Shown here piece after piece: positions 1 to 8,132 of a stretch of DNA of 64,000 nucleotides. Below the pieces are notes generated by a model, which searched no databases, was not told where the DNA came from, and saw only the letters and a list, made by a program, of their open reading frames with translations. The stretch lies in NCBI GenBank assembly GCA_036499395.1, contig DASYDW010000010.1, forward strand, positions 137,668 to 201,667, read 5' to 3'. The stretch is from Pirellulales bacterium (lineage in GTDB: Bacteria > Planctomycetota > Planctomycetia > Pirellulales > JACPPG01). The translations under genes and the position numbers were made by a program. Positions within the stretch are counted from its first letter, which is position 1. The number at the start of each line of letters is the position of its first letter.

Positions 1-198
1 ACGGAGTAGCGCGGCTATTCGTCGCTGTCCCCTCGCACGAGTGAACCTCAACGACGCTCTTTGGCTCAGGAATCTCTGAGCGAGACGTGCATCGACTTCT
101 TGCCAATCTTGTGGTTGCGCGCCGCGTGCATTGGCGACGGACGGCCCTAACGGCGAAGGCCGTCGAAGGCCCCGCTATACTCAGACGTATCCGTCCGC

Positions 199-1191
199 AT
201 GCTCATTGATCGAGGAGTCCTTTCCCTGCAACCGCCCACCTTCCAAGATGTGCTCGCCGCGCAAGAGCGGATACGGCCGTATCTGGCGCCGACCCCGTTC
301 TACTCTTATCCAGCGCTTGATGAACTACTCGGCGCCACGGTCTATATCAAGCACGAGAACTACCAGCCGGTCGGGGCGTTCAAGGTGCGCGGTGGCGTGA
401 ATCTCGTCTCGCAATTGTCAGACGACGAACGGCGACGCGGGCTGATCGCGGTCTCGAGCGGTAATCACGGGCAATCCGTCGCCTATGCGGCAAGGCTGTT
501 CGGCGTGAGCGCGCGGATCGTCGTGCCTCGCGCCGCCAATCCCGGCAAGGTCGCCGCCATGCAAGGGATGGGGGCCGAGGTGATTTTCCACGGCGCGAAC
601 TTCGACGAAGCGCGATCACATTGCGAAGCGCTCACGCGCGAGCACGGCTACCGATACGTGCATTCGGGGGACGAGCCACTATTGATCGCGGGCGTGGCGA
701 CCGAGGCGCTCGAAATGCTCACGGCTCAGCCAGACCTGGCGGCGATCTTCGTTCCTATCGGCGGCGGCAGCGGTGCCGCGGGCACGGCAATTGTCGCCCG
801 CGAGCTGAGTCCGCAACTGCGCGTGATCGGCGTGCAGGCCGAGCGTTCGCCCGCGGCGTACGAATCGTGGCGGCAGCGCCAACTGGCCGAAGCGCCGAAT
901 CTGACCTTTGCCGAAGGGCTGGGAACCGGCGCCGGCTTCGCGCTGCCGCAAAAGATCCTCTGGGAACTGCTCCAGGAATTCACGCTCGTTTCAGATGACG
1001 AGATTCGGCAGGCGATGGTGTGGATGATCGAGCGGGCCCATACGCTGGCCGAAGGGGCCGGCGCCGCTCCGCTAGCCGCGGCTTACCGGATGCGGCAGGA
1101 ATTGGCCGGCAAGAAAATCGGCATCGTCTGCTCGGGAGGCAATACATCGCTAGCGCATCTGCGCGAAGCACTCCAGAAGAGCGGGCAGTAA
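199..1191 (+). CDS. PLP-dependent threonine/serine dehydratase
   Basis: This 330-residue fold-type II PLP enzyme should deaminate L-threonine or L-serine to a 2-oxo acid and ammonia in the cytoplasm. Visible family marks are the GAFKVRGG motif with the probable Schiff-base lysine K62, the substrate loop SSGNHGQS at 86-93, the phosphate-binding loop GGGSGAAG at 188-195, and CSGGN at 311-315. It ends right after the catalytic domain, with no C-terminal ACT-like regulatory domain. It therefore resembles the short catabolic or serine-racemase-like branch rather than feedback-inhibited biosynthetic IlvA. No Shine-Dalgarno precedes the ATG, so the start is fixed only by family length. It stands alone, followed by a spacer with inverted repeats. 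Substrate specificity cannot be read from sequence. Confidence 0.88.
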   Translation: MLIDRGVLSLQPPTFQDVLAAQERIRPYLAPTPFYSYPALDELLGATVYIKHENYQPVGAFKVRGGVNLVSQLSDDERRRGLIAVSSGNHGQSVAYAARLFGVSARIVVPRAANPGKVAAMQGMGAEVIFHGANFDEARSHCEALTREHGYRYVHSGDEPLLIAGVATEALEMLTAQPDLAAIFVPIGGGSGAAGTAIVARELSPQLRVIGVQAERSPAAYESWRQRQLAEAPNLTFAEGLGTGAGFALPQKILWELLQEFTLVSDDEIRQAMVWMIERAHTLAEGAGAAPLAAAYRMRQELAGKKIGIVCSGGNTSLAHLREALQKSGQ

Positions 1192-1346
1192 CCAGTAGTC
1201 GTTAGCTAGTAATCGGTCATTGGTTCTGAGTGAGAAGCCGACACTCGCTTGTCGCGGCTACTCATTTCCCTGGAAAATCACTCTGCAGCCGCTTCCGTCT
1301 ACTGCCCCCTGGCTACTAACTACTAGCTACCGGCCACTACGTAGTA
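1191..1346. repeat. Imperfect inverted repeat with TAGTAGTC-type arms
   Basis: The left arm at 1191-1224 is built of AGTAGTC, TTAGCTAGTAATCGG and ATTGG units. The right arm at 1310-1346 reads as related units on the opposite strand (GGCCGGTAGCTAGTAG in reverse complement). The arms can pair imperfectly around an 85-base centre. A second copy of the same type lies at 51041-51163. It carries no gene. It could be a non-autonomous mobile element or an RNA hairpin between genes; neither is shown. Confidence 0.55.
1237..1261 (-). repeat. REP-like hairpin with GTAG tetranucleotide (degenerate copy)
   Basis: Read on the minus strand this begins GTAGCCG and folds into a short stem, CGACA paired with TGTCG. 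The GTAGCCG prefix is shared with better copies at 4368-4390 and 48588-48610. It lies inside the loop of the larger inverted repeat at 1191-1346. The stem is weak, so this is the least certain member of the set. Confidence 0.4.
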
Positions 1347-1412
1347 GAATTGTCACGGTCCAATCCAGTGACCCTGGGCTTGCATCAACTCGCTGCTGTG
1401 GAGCTATCTGCC

Positions 1413-2792
1413 ATGCTTCGACGCCCGACCGTGCTTTGCATCGCAATTCTTTTCTTGTCGCTGGAGATTGTGCCGACGCCGGCTCGCGCCGTGGTCGTGC
1501 CGGATGGCGCGATCGACAAGATCGACGCGATCGTCGCGAAGGGGCTAGACAAGACGATCGCGTCCTACGCGGTCGGCGTGATGAAGGATGGCCGCCTGGT
1601 GCTCGCTCGAGGTTACGGCTATGCCGACGTCGAGAACGGCGTGCCGGCCACGGCCGAAACCGTCTATCGGTTGGGCTCGATCACCAAGCAGTTCACCTCG
1701 ATGGCCATCATGCAACTGGCCGAGGCGGGCAAGCTGTCGGTCGATGACGAGTTGACGAAATTCCTGCCCGACTATCCCGCGCAGGATCACAAGGTCACAA
1801 TCCAACATTTGCTCAATCACACGTCAGGAATCAAGAGCTACACGAGCCTACCAAATTTCTTCCGCACGGCGCGCCAGGATTTGTCGCATGACGAGATGCT
1901 CGCCCTGTTCAAGGAGCAGCCGTTCGATTTCTCTCCGGGCGAAAAGATGCAATACAACAACTCCGGCTATTACCTGCTGGGGATGGTGATCGAAAAGGCG
2001 AGCGGCCAGAAATACGGCGACTACCTGGCGGATCACATCTTCAAACCGTTGGGCATGCACGCCACGCGCTATGGCGACACACGCCCGGTAATCCCTCGTC
2101 GGGCCATGGCGTACAAGCGCGAACGCGGCCAACTGATTAACGACGACCCGATCAGCATGACCGTGCCGGGCGCGGCCGGGGCACTGGTTTCGAATGTCCT
2201 CGATCTGCTGAAATGGCATCAGGCGCTCGAGGCCGGAGAATTTATCTCCGCCGCGTCTTACGAGGCGATGTATCGCCCCACGACGTTGCCGGACGGCAAG
2301 GTACAAAAGTACGGCTATGGGTGGGGGCTCGCCGACATGGCTGGGCATCGCAAGCTGAGTCACGGTGGCGGCATCAACGGCTTTTCGACCATGATTGGCC
2401 GTTACCCGGACGACCGGCTGGCCGTGATCGTGCTGGCCAATACGGCGGGCGCGCCGGCCGGAGGGATCGAAAGTCGTATCGCCAAGGTTATGCTGGGAAT
2501 TGAAGAACAACCGATCCAGGACCTGCCAACGGACGAGGCCTTGCTACGCCCGCTGGCCGGCACTTACGAGTTTGATGGCAACAAGTGGACAATCACGATC
2601 GACGAGGGGAAGCTTTACGCGCAGTCAGGTCGCTTGGTCGTCGATCGCCTGAAGTACCAGGGAAATCTGAAGTTTGCTTCGTCGATCAACGAGGAAGTGC
2701 GCTTAACATTTCAAGTCGTAGATGGCCGGTGCGTATCGGTCGAGGTCGTCACGCCCGACCAGACGTTGACCGCCACGCGAACCGAGCCGTAA
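1413..2792 (+). CDS. Exported serine beta-lactamase-like hydrolase
   Basis: The 459-residue product belongs to the class C beta-lactamase/DD-peptidase/esterase superfamily (Beta-lactamase PF00144 type). The start at 1413 is preferred over the upstream in-frame ATG at 1350: it has a GGAG about ten bases upstream and opens directly with a signal peptide (MLRRPTVLCIAILFLSLEIV, then a PARA-type cleavage site). The catalytic set is complete: SITK at 89-92 (nucleophile serine and lysine), YNN at 181-183, and HGG at 317-319 as the KTG-equivalent. A C-terminal domain of about 90 residues follows, of the kind found on exported esterases of this group. The substrate is unknown; peptide or ester hydrolysis in the periplasm is the family expectation. 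It appears to be a single-gene unit. Confidence 0.85.
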   Translation: MLRRPTVLCIAILFLSLEIVPTPARAVVVPDGAIDKIDAIVAKGLDKTIASYAVGVMKDGRLVLARGYGYADVENGVPATAETVYRLGSITKQFTSMAIMQLAEAGKLSVDDELTKFLPDYPAQDHKVTIQHLLNHTSGIKSYTSLPNFFRTARQDLSHDEMLALFKEQPFDFSPGEKMQYNNSGYYLLGMVIEKASGQKYGDYLADHIFKPLGMHATRYGDTRPVIPRRAMAYKRERGQLINDDPISMTVPGAAGALVSNVLDLLKWHQALEAGEFISAASYEAMYRPTTLPDGKVQKYGYGWGLADMAGHRKLSHGGGINGFSTMIGRYPDDRLAVIVLANTAGAPAGGIESRIAKVMLGIEEQPIQDLPTDEALLRPLAGTYEFDGNKWTITIDEGKLYAQSGRLVVDRLKYQGNLKFASSINEEVRLTFQVVDGRCVSVEVVTPDQTLTATRTEP

Positions 2793-2874
2793 GACGCTCG
2801 ACGTAAGCAGATCGCGTGCGTGTGTTCGCGGTAGCAGAATGATTAGGAATTGATCGAGGTATCGTCGTTCGCCT

Positions 2875-4251
2875 ATGGCACTTCGCACGGTTGCCGCTGA
2901 TCTGGTTCGATTGCTCGACGCGACAGCCGGGCCGGTCTATGTGTTGGACGACTCGCGACGCATCCTGTTTATCAACGATGCTTGTGCCGCTTGGGTCGGC
3001 TGTTCAGCCGGCGAACTCGTTGGACATGAATCGCGTTATCACTCGAGCGCCGAAGTAACGGGCCCGGCCGCGATCGCGGCGGCCCTGTCACCGCCTCCCG
3101 AGGTGTGGACCGGTCAGCGAGCCACGGCCGTCGTCTCGCCCCCCGGCGAGGAAAACGCCGTAGCCGCACGGCAGGTCGAATTCTTGCCACTCGGCAGCGA
3201 TGCACTCGACTTGGCCGGCGTGATCGCCATTGCCTCGCCGCACCAGGTCGAAAGCGATCGCGCTCTGCAGGACGAGTCCAATAATGCCGAATCGACACCG
3301 CGCGAACTTCACCATCGGTTGGCCGAATGGCGTCGCAAGCTGGCGGGGCAGTATCACGCCGATCGATTAGTCGGCGATTCGCCAGCCTTGCGACAGGTGC
3401 GCAAGCAGATCGAGTTGGCCGCAGCCAGTTCCGCCAGCGTGTCGATCGTCGGTCCGCCTGGCAGCGGGCGGCAGCACGTGGCTCGCGCCATTCATTATGG
3501 TCGCGCCGCGTTGGGTGCCGGTCCGCTGGTCCCGCTCGCGTGTCCGCTATTGGCGGTCAGCCTTTTGGAAAGCACCTGGCGAGCGTTGTCGCGTGCGACC
3601 GCCGCTGCCGGCCGGTACGCGACTCTGCTACTGTCCGAAGTGGAAGATCTGGCCGACGACGTCCAAGAGCAACTAGCGCGCGACCTGGTAGCAGGCGCGC
3701 CTTTCCGCATTGTTGCCATCTCGCGCGAGCCGCTCACGGCGCTAGCGGAGGCGAGAAAGTTTCGCGCGGATCTGGCCTGTGCCCTGGCGACCATCGAGAT
3801 TCGCATTCCGTCGTTGTCCGAACGTCGGGATGATCTGCCGCTTCTAGCGCAGATGTTCGTCGAGGAGCAAAACCGGCAAGGCACCAGGCAACTCGCCGGG
3901 CTCGCGCCCGAGGCGCTCGATCGATTGGCACTTTATTCCTGGCCGGGGAACGTGGACGAGCTGGACGAAGTGATCGCCACCGCCTATCGGACGGCCGAGG
4001 GACCGCGCATCATGGCGGCGGACCTGCCAGCCAAGATTCAGTACTCGCTCGACGCCGCGGCCCGGCCGCGCCGGGCGGAAGAAAAGATTGTCCTGGAAGA
4101 ATTCCTCGGGAGGATCGAAGAGGAATTGATCCGCCGCGCCATGACCCGCGCCAAGGGGAACAAGACCAAGGCGGCCAGTCTGCTGGGCATGACACGCCCT
4201 CGGTTGTACCGCCGGTTGGTGCAGTTGGGGCTGGAAGAGGCGGAAGAGTAG
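2875..4251 (+). CDS. PAS-AAA-Fis regulator related to NtrC, with degenerate ATPase
   Basis: The 458-residue protein has an N-terminal PAS-like region (about 10-120), an AAA+ domain of sigma-54-activator type (about 164-390) and a Fis-type helix-turn-helix at the end (about 415-452). The fold is recognisable from LVGDSPALRQV, RAIHYGR, FRADL and SWPGNV. Key residues are missing: the Walker A lysine is R199 (GPPGSGRQ), Walker B reads LLLSEV with S254 for the aspartate, the sensor-II arginine after SWPGNV is D361, and the GAFTGA loop that contacts sigma-54 is absent. It probably binds DNA but should not hydrolyse ATP or remodel sigma-54 holoenzyme. It lies upstream of aroH, so local regulation is possible but unproven. 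No Shine-Dalgarno is visible. Confidence 0.8.
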   Translation: MALRTVAADLVRLLDATAGPVYVLDDSRRILFINDACAAWVGCSAGELVGHESRYHSSAEVTGPAAIAAALSPPPEVWTGQRATAVVSPPGEENAVAARQVEFLPLGSDALDLAGVIAIASPHQVESDRALQDESNNAESTPRELHHRLAEWRRKLAGQYHADRLVGDSPALRQVRKQIELAAASSASVSIVGPPGSGRQHVARAIHYGRAALGAGPLVPLACPLLAVSLLESTWRALSRATAAAGRYATLLLSEVEDLADDVQEQLARDLVAGAPFRIVAISREPLTALAEARKFRADLACALATIEIRIPSLSERRDDLPLLAQMFVEEQNRQGTRQLAGLAPEALDRLALYSWPGNVDELDEVIATAYRTAEGPRIMAADLPAKIQYSLDAAARPRRAEEKIVLEEFLGRIEEELIRRAMTRAKGNKTKAASLLGMTRPRLYRRLVQLGLEEAEE

Positions 4252-4367
4252 CCGGCGGCCTGCAACAAGTTTACCAATCCGTGCCGGGCAACCGTGGCCT
4301 GAGCGCGCACGATTTGCTAGGCTTTTACGTCGAGCGTCTAGGCCGATCTTAACAGGCTGCTCAACGA

Positions 4368-4390
4368 CCGGGGTCGCAGACCACGGCTAC
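4368..4390 (-). repeat. REP-like hairpin, GTAGCCG family
   Basis: On the minus strand GTAG is followed by an eight-base stem with one mismatch (CCGTGGTC, loop TGC, GACCCCGG). It differs from the copy at 48588-48610 at a single position. It sits in the spacer between the regulator gene and aroH. Confidence 0.65.
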
Positions 4391-4418
4391 CGATGTTTGT
4401 CAGACCGCATCGCAATCT

Positions 4419-4892
4419 ATGACCGATTCGAATTCGCCAGCCGTTCGATGCCGGGGAGTGCGCGGCGCCACGACCGCCGACGGCAACACGCGCGAAGACA
4501 TCCTGAAGGCAACGCGGCAGTTGCTGGCGCTGATGATCCGGCAGAACGGTATTGAGCCCGCGGACTTGGCCAGCGCCATATTCACAACCACGGTCGACCT
4601 GGATGCCGAGTTTCCGGCGCTCGCGGCCCGGCAGTTGGGCTGGTTGGACGTGGCGCTGCTGTGCAATCACGAGTTGGATGTGCCCGGCTCGTTGCGTCAA
4701 TGCATTCGCGTGCTACTGCACTGGAACACGGCCAAGCCGGCCTCGGATGTCGTACACGTGTACATCAAAGGTGCGAGCGTTTTGCGCCCGGACCTGTGCC
4801 GATTGCCGCCGGTTGATTGGGACGAATTGGAAAGCTGGATCGACGAAGAGTTGGCCGTGCAGGGGAAGCATCGCCAGGAGCGGTCGCAGTGA
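4419..4892 (+). CDS. aroH: Chorismate mutase, AroH class
   Basis: This 157-residue protein matches the Bacillus subtilis type (AroH fold) of chorismate mutase, which converts chorismate to prephenate on the way to phenylalanine and tyrosine. Active-site residues align well: R15 in RGVRGATT (family Arg7), the cysteine and glutamate of CNHELDV (Cys75, Glu78), the arginine of QCIRVLL (Arg90), the tyrosine of HVYIKGA (Tyr108) and the LRPD arginine. It has a short N-terminal extension and about 25 extra residues at the C-terminus. It is followed after 30 bases by an SDR gene, so co-transcription with the SDR and cupin is likely, although no biochemical link between them is obvious. Confidence 0.92.
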   Translation: MTDSNSPAVRCRGVRGATTADGNTREDILKATRQLLALMIRQNGIEPADLASAIFTTTVDLDAEFPALAARQLGWLDVALLCNHELDVPGSLRQCIRVLLHWNTAKPASDVVHVYIKGASVLRPDLCRLPPVDWDELESWIDEELAVQGKHRQERSQ

Positions 4893-4922
4893 TCGGCCTG
4901 CCACGTGCTGGAGCAGCCCAAG

Positions 4923-5717
4923 ATGCAAGTTGATCTGGCCGGTAAGGTGGCGATCGTCACCGGCGGCGCCCAGGGAATTGGCCGCGCCATCGTCGAACAG
5001 TTGACGGCCAACGGAGCCGCCGTGGCCTTGGTGGATCTGGCGGCCGATGCCGCGCAAGCCACGGCCGCGGAATTATCGTCGCAAGGGCGTCGTGCCGCAG
5101 CATTCGTGGCAGACGTTTCGAATGAGCGTGCGATGCGCGACGTCGCCGAGCAGGTCGTTCAGCAATTCGGACGGATCGACATCCTGGTGAATAACGCCGG
5201 CATCAACACGGTCAAGGATCGTGTTCCGCTCGACGAATACCACCGCGAGGATTGGGACCAGATTCTACGCGTCGATCTGACCGGCGTCTTTGTTGTCTCG
5301 CAGGCGATTATTCCGCGATTGGTTGCCGCCGGCGGCGGGCGGATCGTGAATATCGCCTCGGTCGCGGGTTTGGTGCCGCTACGGTTGCAGAGCGCGTTCG
5401 TCGCTGCCAAGGCGGGCGTGGTGAATCTGACACGCTCGATGGCGCTGGAACTGGCGCCGCGGGGGATCCTGGTTAACTGCGTCGCGCCCGGCTCGGTACT
5501 CACGCAGGGAACCCGCGCGCTGTTCTACGGCGCGGACGGAGCCTATTCGGAGCGCGCGGCGAGCCTCGTTTCGCATATTCCGGTGGGCCGGCCCGGCACA
5601 CCGGAAGAGATTGCGCATGCCGTGTTGTTCCTGGTCGCTCCCGAGGCGAGCTATGTGAACGGTGCGGTACTGACGGTCGACGGCGGTTGGACAGCCGGTT
5701 ATCACCGCGAGTGGTAG
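4923..5717 (+). CDS. Short-chain dehydrogenase/reductase with altered catalytic tetrad
   Basis: The 264-residue classical SDR has the TGGAQGIG cofactor loop (13-20) and NNAG (90-93), with an FabG/glucose-dehydrogenase-like overall pattern. I chose the ATG at 4923, nine bases after GGAG, rather than the GTG at 4905. The catalytic serine S146 (NIASVAG) and lysine K163 are kept. The general-acid tyrosine of YxxxK is phenylalanine here (F159, SAFVAAK), and the tetrad asparagine position reads D118 (RVDLTG). Normal oxidoreduction would therefore be severely reduced; a binding or regulatory role, or an unusual mechanism, is possible. It lies 30 bases after aroH and 25 bases before the cupin gene. 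Confidence 0.85.
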   Translation: MQVDLAGKVAIVTGGAQGIGRAIVEQLTANGAAVALVDLAADAAQATAAELSSQGRRAAAFVADVSNERAMRDVAEQVVQQFGRIDILVNNAGINTVKDRVPLDEYHREDWDQILRVDLTGVFVVSQAIIPRLVAAGGGRIVNIASVAGLVPLRLQSAFVAAKAGVVNLTRSMALELAPRGILVNCVAPGSVLTQGTRALFYGADGAYSERAASLVSHIPVGRPGTPEEIAHAVLFLVAPEASYVNGAVLTVDGGWTAGYHREW

Positions 5718-5742
5718 ACCCCCTCTTTCGAAGCACGGGTGA

Positions 5743-6165
5743 ATGATGGCCGAGATTAAACTTTATCAAGGTTATCCGCCCAATAGTGGCCGAATCCCCA
5801 AGCCCGCCACGCCGGTGCAGCCGAATATCGTGACCGTCAAGAACGGGCGTCCGGTGAAATATCCCGGCTGCGAGGGAATCGGGGTGCGCGTCGTGCATCC
5901 TTCGAATCCGGACGCTCCCGCGCAGAACTTCGGCCAGGTCGTGTTCTTCGTACCGCCCCATGTGGTGTTGCCGGCGAACAGCCACGAGAGCGAAGAGAGC
6001 TATTACATTTTGCGGGGCCGTGGCGTGATGACGCTGGCCGGAAAGCGCGTCGAAGTCGAGCCGGGCATGTTTATCCACCTGCCCCCTTGGTGCGAGCACG
6101 GCATCGAGAACACAGGGGACGAAAGCCTGGACGTGCTGATCACGACTTCGCCCCCGCATCCGTAA
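5743..6165 (+). CDS. Small single-domain cupin protein
   Basis: The 140-residue protein is one cupin barrel. Motif 1 is relaxed (SHESEESYYILRGRG) and motif 2 reads PGMFIHLPPWCEHGIENTG, leaving two clear histidines and glutamates as potential metal ligands. There is no signal peptide. Such stand-alone cupins serve as sugar or sugar-acid isomerases, dioxygenases or ligand-binding proteins, and the sequence does not distinguish these. It follows the SDR by 25 bases and precedes two permease genes, so a small catabolic unit (uptake, oxidation, isomerisation) is a reasonable but unproven reading. Tandem ATGs at 5743 and 5746 leave a one-residue uncertainty. Confidence 0.8.
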   Translation: MMAEIKLYQGYPPNSGRIPKPATPVQPNIVTVKNGRPVKYPGCEGIGVRVVHPSNPDAPAQNFGQVVFFVPPHVVLPANSHESEESYYILRGRGVMTLAGKRVEVEPGMFIHLPPWCEHGIENTGDESLDVLITTSPPHP

Positions 6166-6403
6166 CGATAAGGGAGTTTGCAGGGCCCCCAGCCCACAGG
6201 GACAGGCCCGCACCAATGCAGCGGTTCGACGCTGCCAGCGCCTTGGCAAAACCAGCTCGCACGATTCTCTGTCAAAAGCTTGCTTGAGGGAGCTTTTGCT
6301 GCGATCATCGTACCCCAGGCGCGGAACCGGCCAGGGTGAGGCACGGACGCGCTCGCACACCCACCCACCGCGCTTGGCAAGCCGGTCCCTCCCGAGGTCG
6401 TTC
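6166..6403 (+). other. Structured 238-base spacer or leader before the permease genes
   Basis: No gene is seen here. A hairpin at 6219-6234 (CAGCG/CGCTG) and one at 6273-6298 (CAAAAGCT paired with AGCTTTTG around a ten-base loop) are visible. The second lies about 105 bases upstream of the permease start and has no T-tract, so it does not look like a simple terminator. It may be a 5' leader structure. It matches no riboswitch class that I can identify by eye. Confidence 0.35.
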
Positions 6404-8062
6404 ATGGCGGATACGTTAACGACACCCGCAGCGCAGCCGGTACACGCACAACATGCCGAGCAGGCGCCGTGGCCTGGCTCGCACGATATGCCGCGTTGGA
6501 ACGTCGGCCCCCTGGTCGATGCGCCCCATTTCACCTGGCGCAACTGGTTCGCAATGCTCGGCCCTGGCCTGTTGATGGGGGGCGCCGCGATCGGTGGTGG
6601 AGAGTGGTTGATGGGACCGGCCGTCACCGCGCGCTACGGCGGCGCGCTGATGTGGCTGGCCACGCTCAGCATTCTCGGCCAGGTGGTCTACAACCTCGAG
6701 ATCAGCCGCTACACGCTCTACTCGGGCGAGCCGATTTTCACCGGCAAGTTCCGCACGCTGCCTGGCCCACGGTTCTGGCTGTTTGCCTACCTGCTGTTGG
6801 ACTTCGGCGCCGTGTTTCCCTATTTGGCGGCCAACGCGGCCGTGCCCCTTGCGGCCGTGATACTGGGCCAGATACCCGTGGCGGCCGACCCCTGGACGAC
6901 GCTGCACTTTTTCGGGGGAGAGGTCACGCTGACCCAGGCGACCTTGATGCAAGGCCTGGCGTACGCAATTTTCTTGATGTCGCTGTTGCCGCTGATCTTC
7001 GGTGGCAAGATCTACAACGCGCTAAAGGCCGTGATGACGTTCAAGATCGTCACGGTCTTTGGGTTTCTGGCGTTCATCGCGTTGTTCTTTTCCACGGCGT
7101 CGACATGGCGCGAAATCGGCCTAGGCTTTCTACGCTTTGGCACGGTGCCGGTGCATGGCGGCAGTGCCGATTCGGTCGATAACATCTTTCTGTCGCTGTT
7201 GCGCGGCGATGGTTTTCCGGCCATCGACCTGGGCACGATCGGACTGCTGGCCGCCTTTGCCGCGATCGCCGGGCAAGGCGGATTATCGAACACGCCGTTG
7301 AGCAATTACACGCGCGATCAAGGCTGGGGGATGGGCTACCACGTCGGCGCGATTCCCAGCGTCATCGGGGGGCGAAATATTTCCCTCTCGCACGTGGGCA
7401 TGGTCTTCGATGTGACCCCCGAGTCTATGCCGCGCTGGCGGCGCTGGTACCGGCATTTAATGCGCGATCAGTTGTTCGTGTGGATGCCCGCCTGCTTTAT
7501 AGGGCTAGCGCTACCCAGTATGTTGTCAGTGCAATTCCTGGCGCGCGGAACGCGCGCCGACGATTGGGCCGCGGCCGGCATGACCGCCGACGGCGTGCGC
7601 GATCACGTGTCGAGCAGCAGTTGGGGGCCGATCTATGGCAACACCTTCTGGTATATGACCCTGTTCTGCGGCTTTTTGGTGCTGGCGCCGACCATGGCCT
7701 CGACCATCGACGGCATCGTCCGGCGCTGGGTCGACGTTTTCTGGACGTCGAGCGCCCGGCTGCGGCAATGGGAAACCAAGCGAATTCGCAACTTGTATTT
7801 CTACGTCCTCAGCGGCTACTCGGTCTTCGGCTTGGCGATGCTGGCCTGGGGCAAGCCTGTGCAATTGCTGATCGTGGCCAGCAACATCTTGAATTTCGCC
7901 CTGGGCTTCAGTTGCTTCCATGTCCTGGCCGTGAATTCGTTGCTGCTGCCCCCTGCCTTGCGTCCACGGTGGTTCATGCGCGTGGCGCTGGTCTTGGCTG
8001 GCACCTTCTTCCTCGTGCTGGCCGTGGTGCAAGCCTTGAAAACTATCGGAGTGTTGCAGTAA
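6404..8062 (+). CDS. Nramp-like polytopic membrane permease
   Basis: The 552-residue protein has about 11-12 hydrophobic segments. Its first membrane region (LGPGLLMGGAAIGGGEW, then an E/ISRYTLYSGE pattern) resembles the divergent Nramp-like permeases annotated in planctomycetes. The ATG at 6404 follows GAGG with six bases spacing; upstream in-frame codons give only a polar, arginine-rich extension. The canonical Nramp metal-site motifs (DPGN in helix 1, MPH in helix 6) are not present: helix 1 has GGGEW and the helix-6 region has GQGGLSNTPLSNYT. Metal transport should therefore not be assumed. The downstream MFS gene starts 70 bases later on the same strand. Confidence 0.7.
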   Translation: MADTLTTPAAQPVHAQHAEQAPWPGSHDMPRWNVGPLVDAPHFTWRNWFAMLGPGLLMGGAAIGGGEWLMGPAVTARYGGALMWLATLSILGQVVYNLEISRYTLYSGEPIFTGKFRTLPGPRFWLFAYLLLDFGAVFPYLAANAAVPLAAVILGQIPVAADPWTTLHFFGGEVTLTQATLMQGLAYAIFLMSLLPLIFGGKIYNALKAVMTFKIVTVFGFLAFIALFFSTASTWREIGLGFLRFGTVPVHGGSADSVDNIFLSLLRGDGFPAIDLGTIGLLAAFAAIAGQGGLSNTPLSNYTRDQGWGMGYHVGAIPSVIGGRNISLSHVGMVFDVTPESMPRWRRWYRHLMRDQLFVWMPACFIGLALPSMLSVQFLARGTRADDWAAAGMTADGVRDHVSSSSWGPIYGNTFWYMTLFCGFLVLAPTMASTIDGIVRRWVDVFWTSSARLRQWETKRIRNLYFYVLSGYSVFGLAMLAWGKPVQLLIVASNILNFALGFSCFHVLAVNSLLLPPALRPRWFMRVALVLAGTFFLVLAVVQALKTIGVLQ

Positions 8063-8132
8063 GATCGCGACATTCGCTCCCACCTCGCCCACTCCTTCCT
8101 GGCCTCGCGCCTACCGCGTTGGAAAGTGATTC

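Noticed and set aside
1848..2510. 220-codon minus-strand frame within the beta-lactamase-like gene
   Set aside because: It is fully inside a gene with an intact catalytic set and has no domain of its own.
6166..6403. Riboswitch call for the permease leader
   Set aside because: Hairpins exist, but no aptamer class could be matched by eye, and the permease lacks metal motifs that would make a manganese switch plausible.
5500..6627. 375-codon minus-strand frame over SDR, cupin and permease genes
   Set aside because: It crosses three well-supported plus-strand genes and has no recognisable domain.
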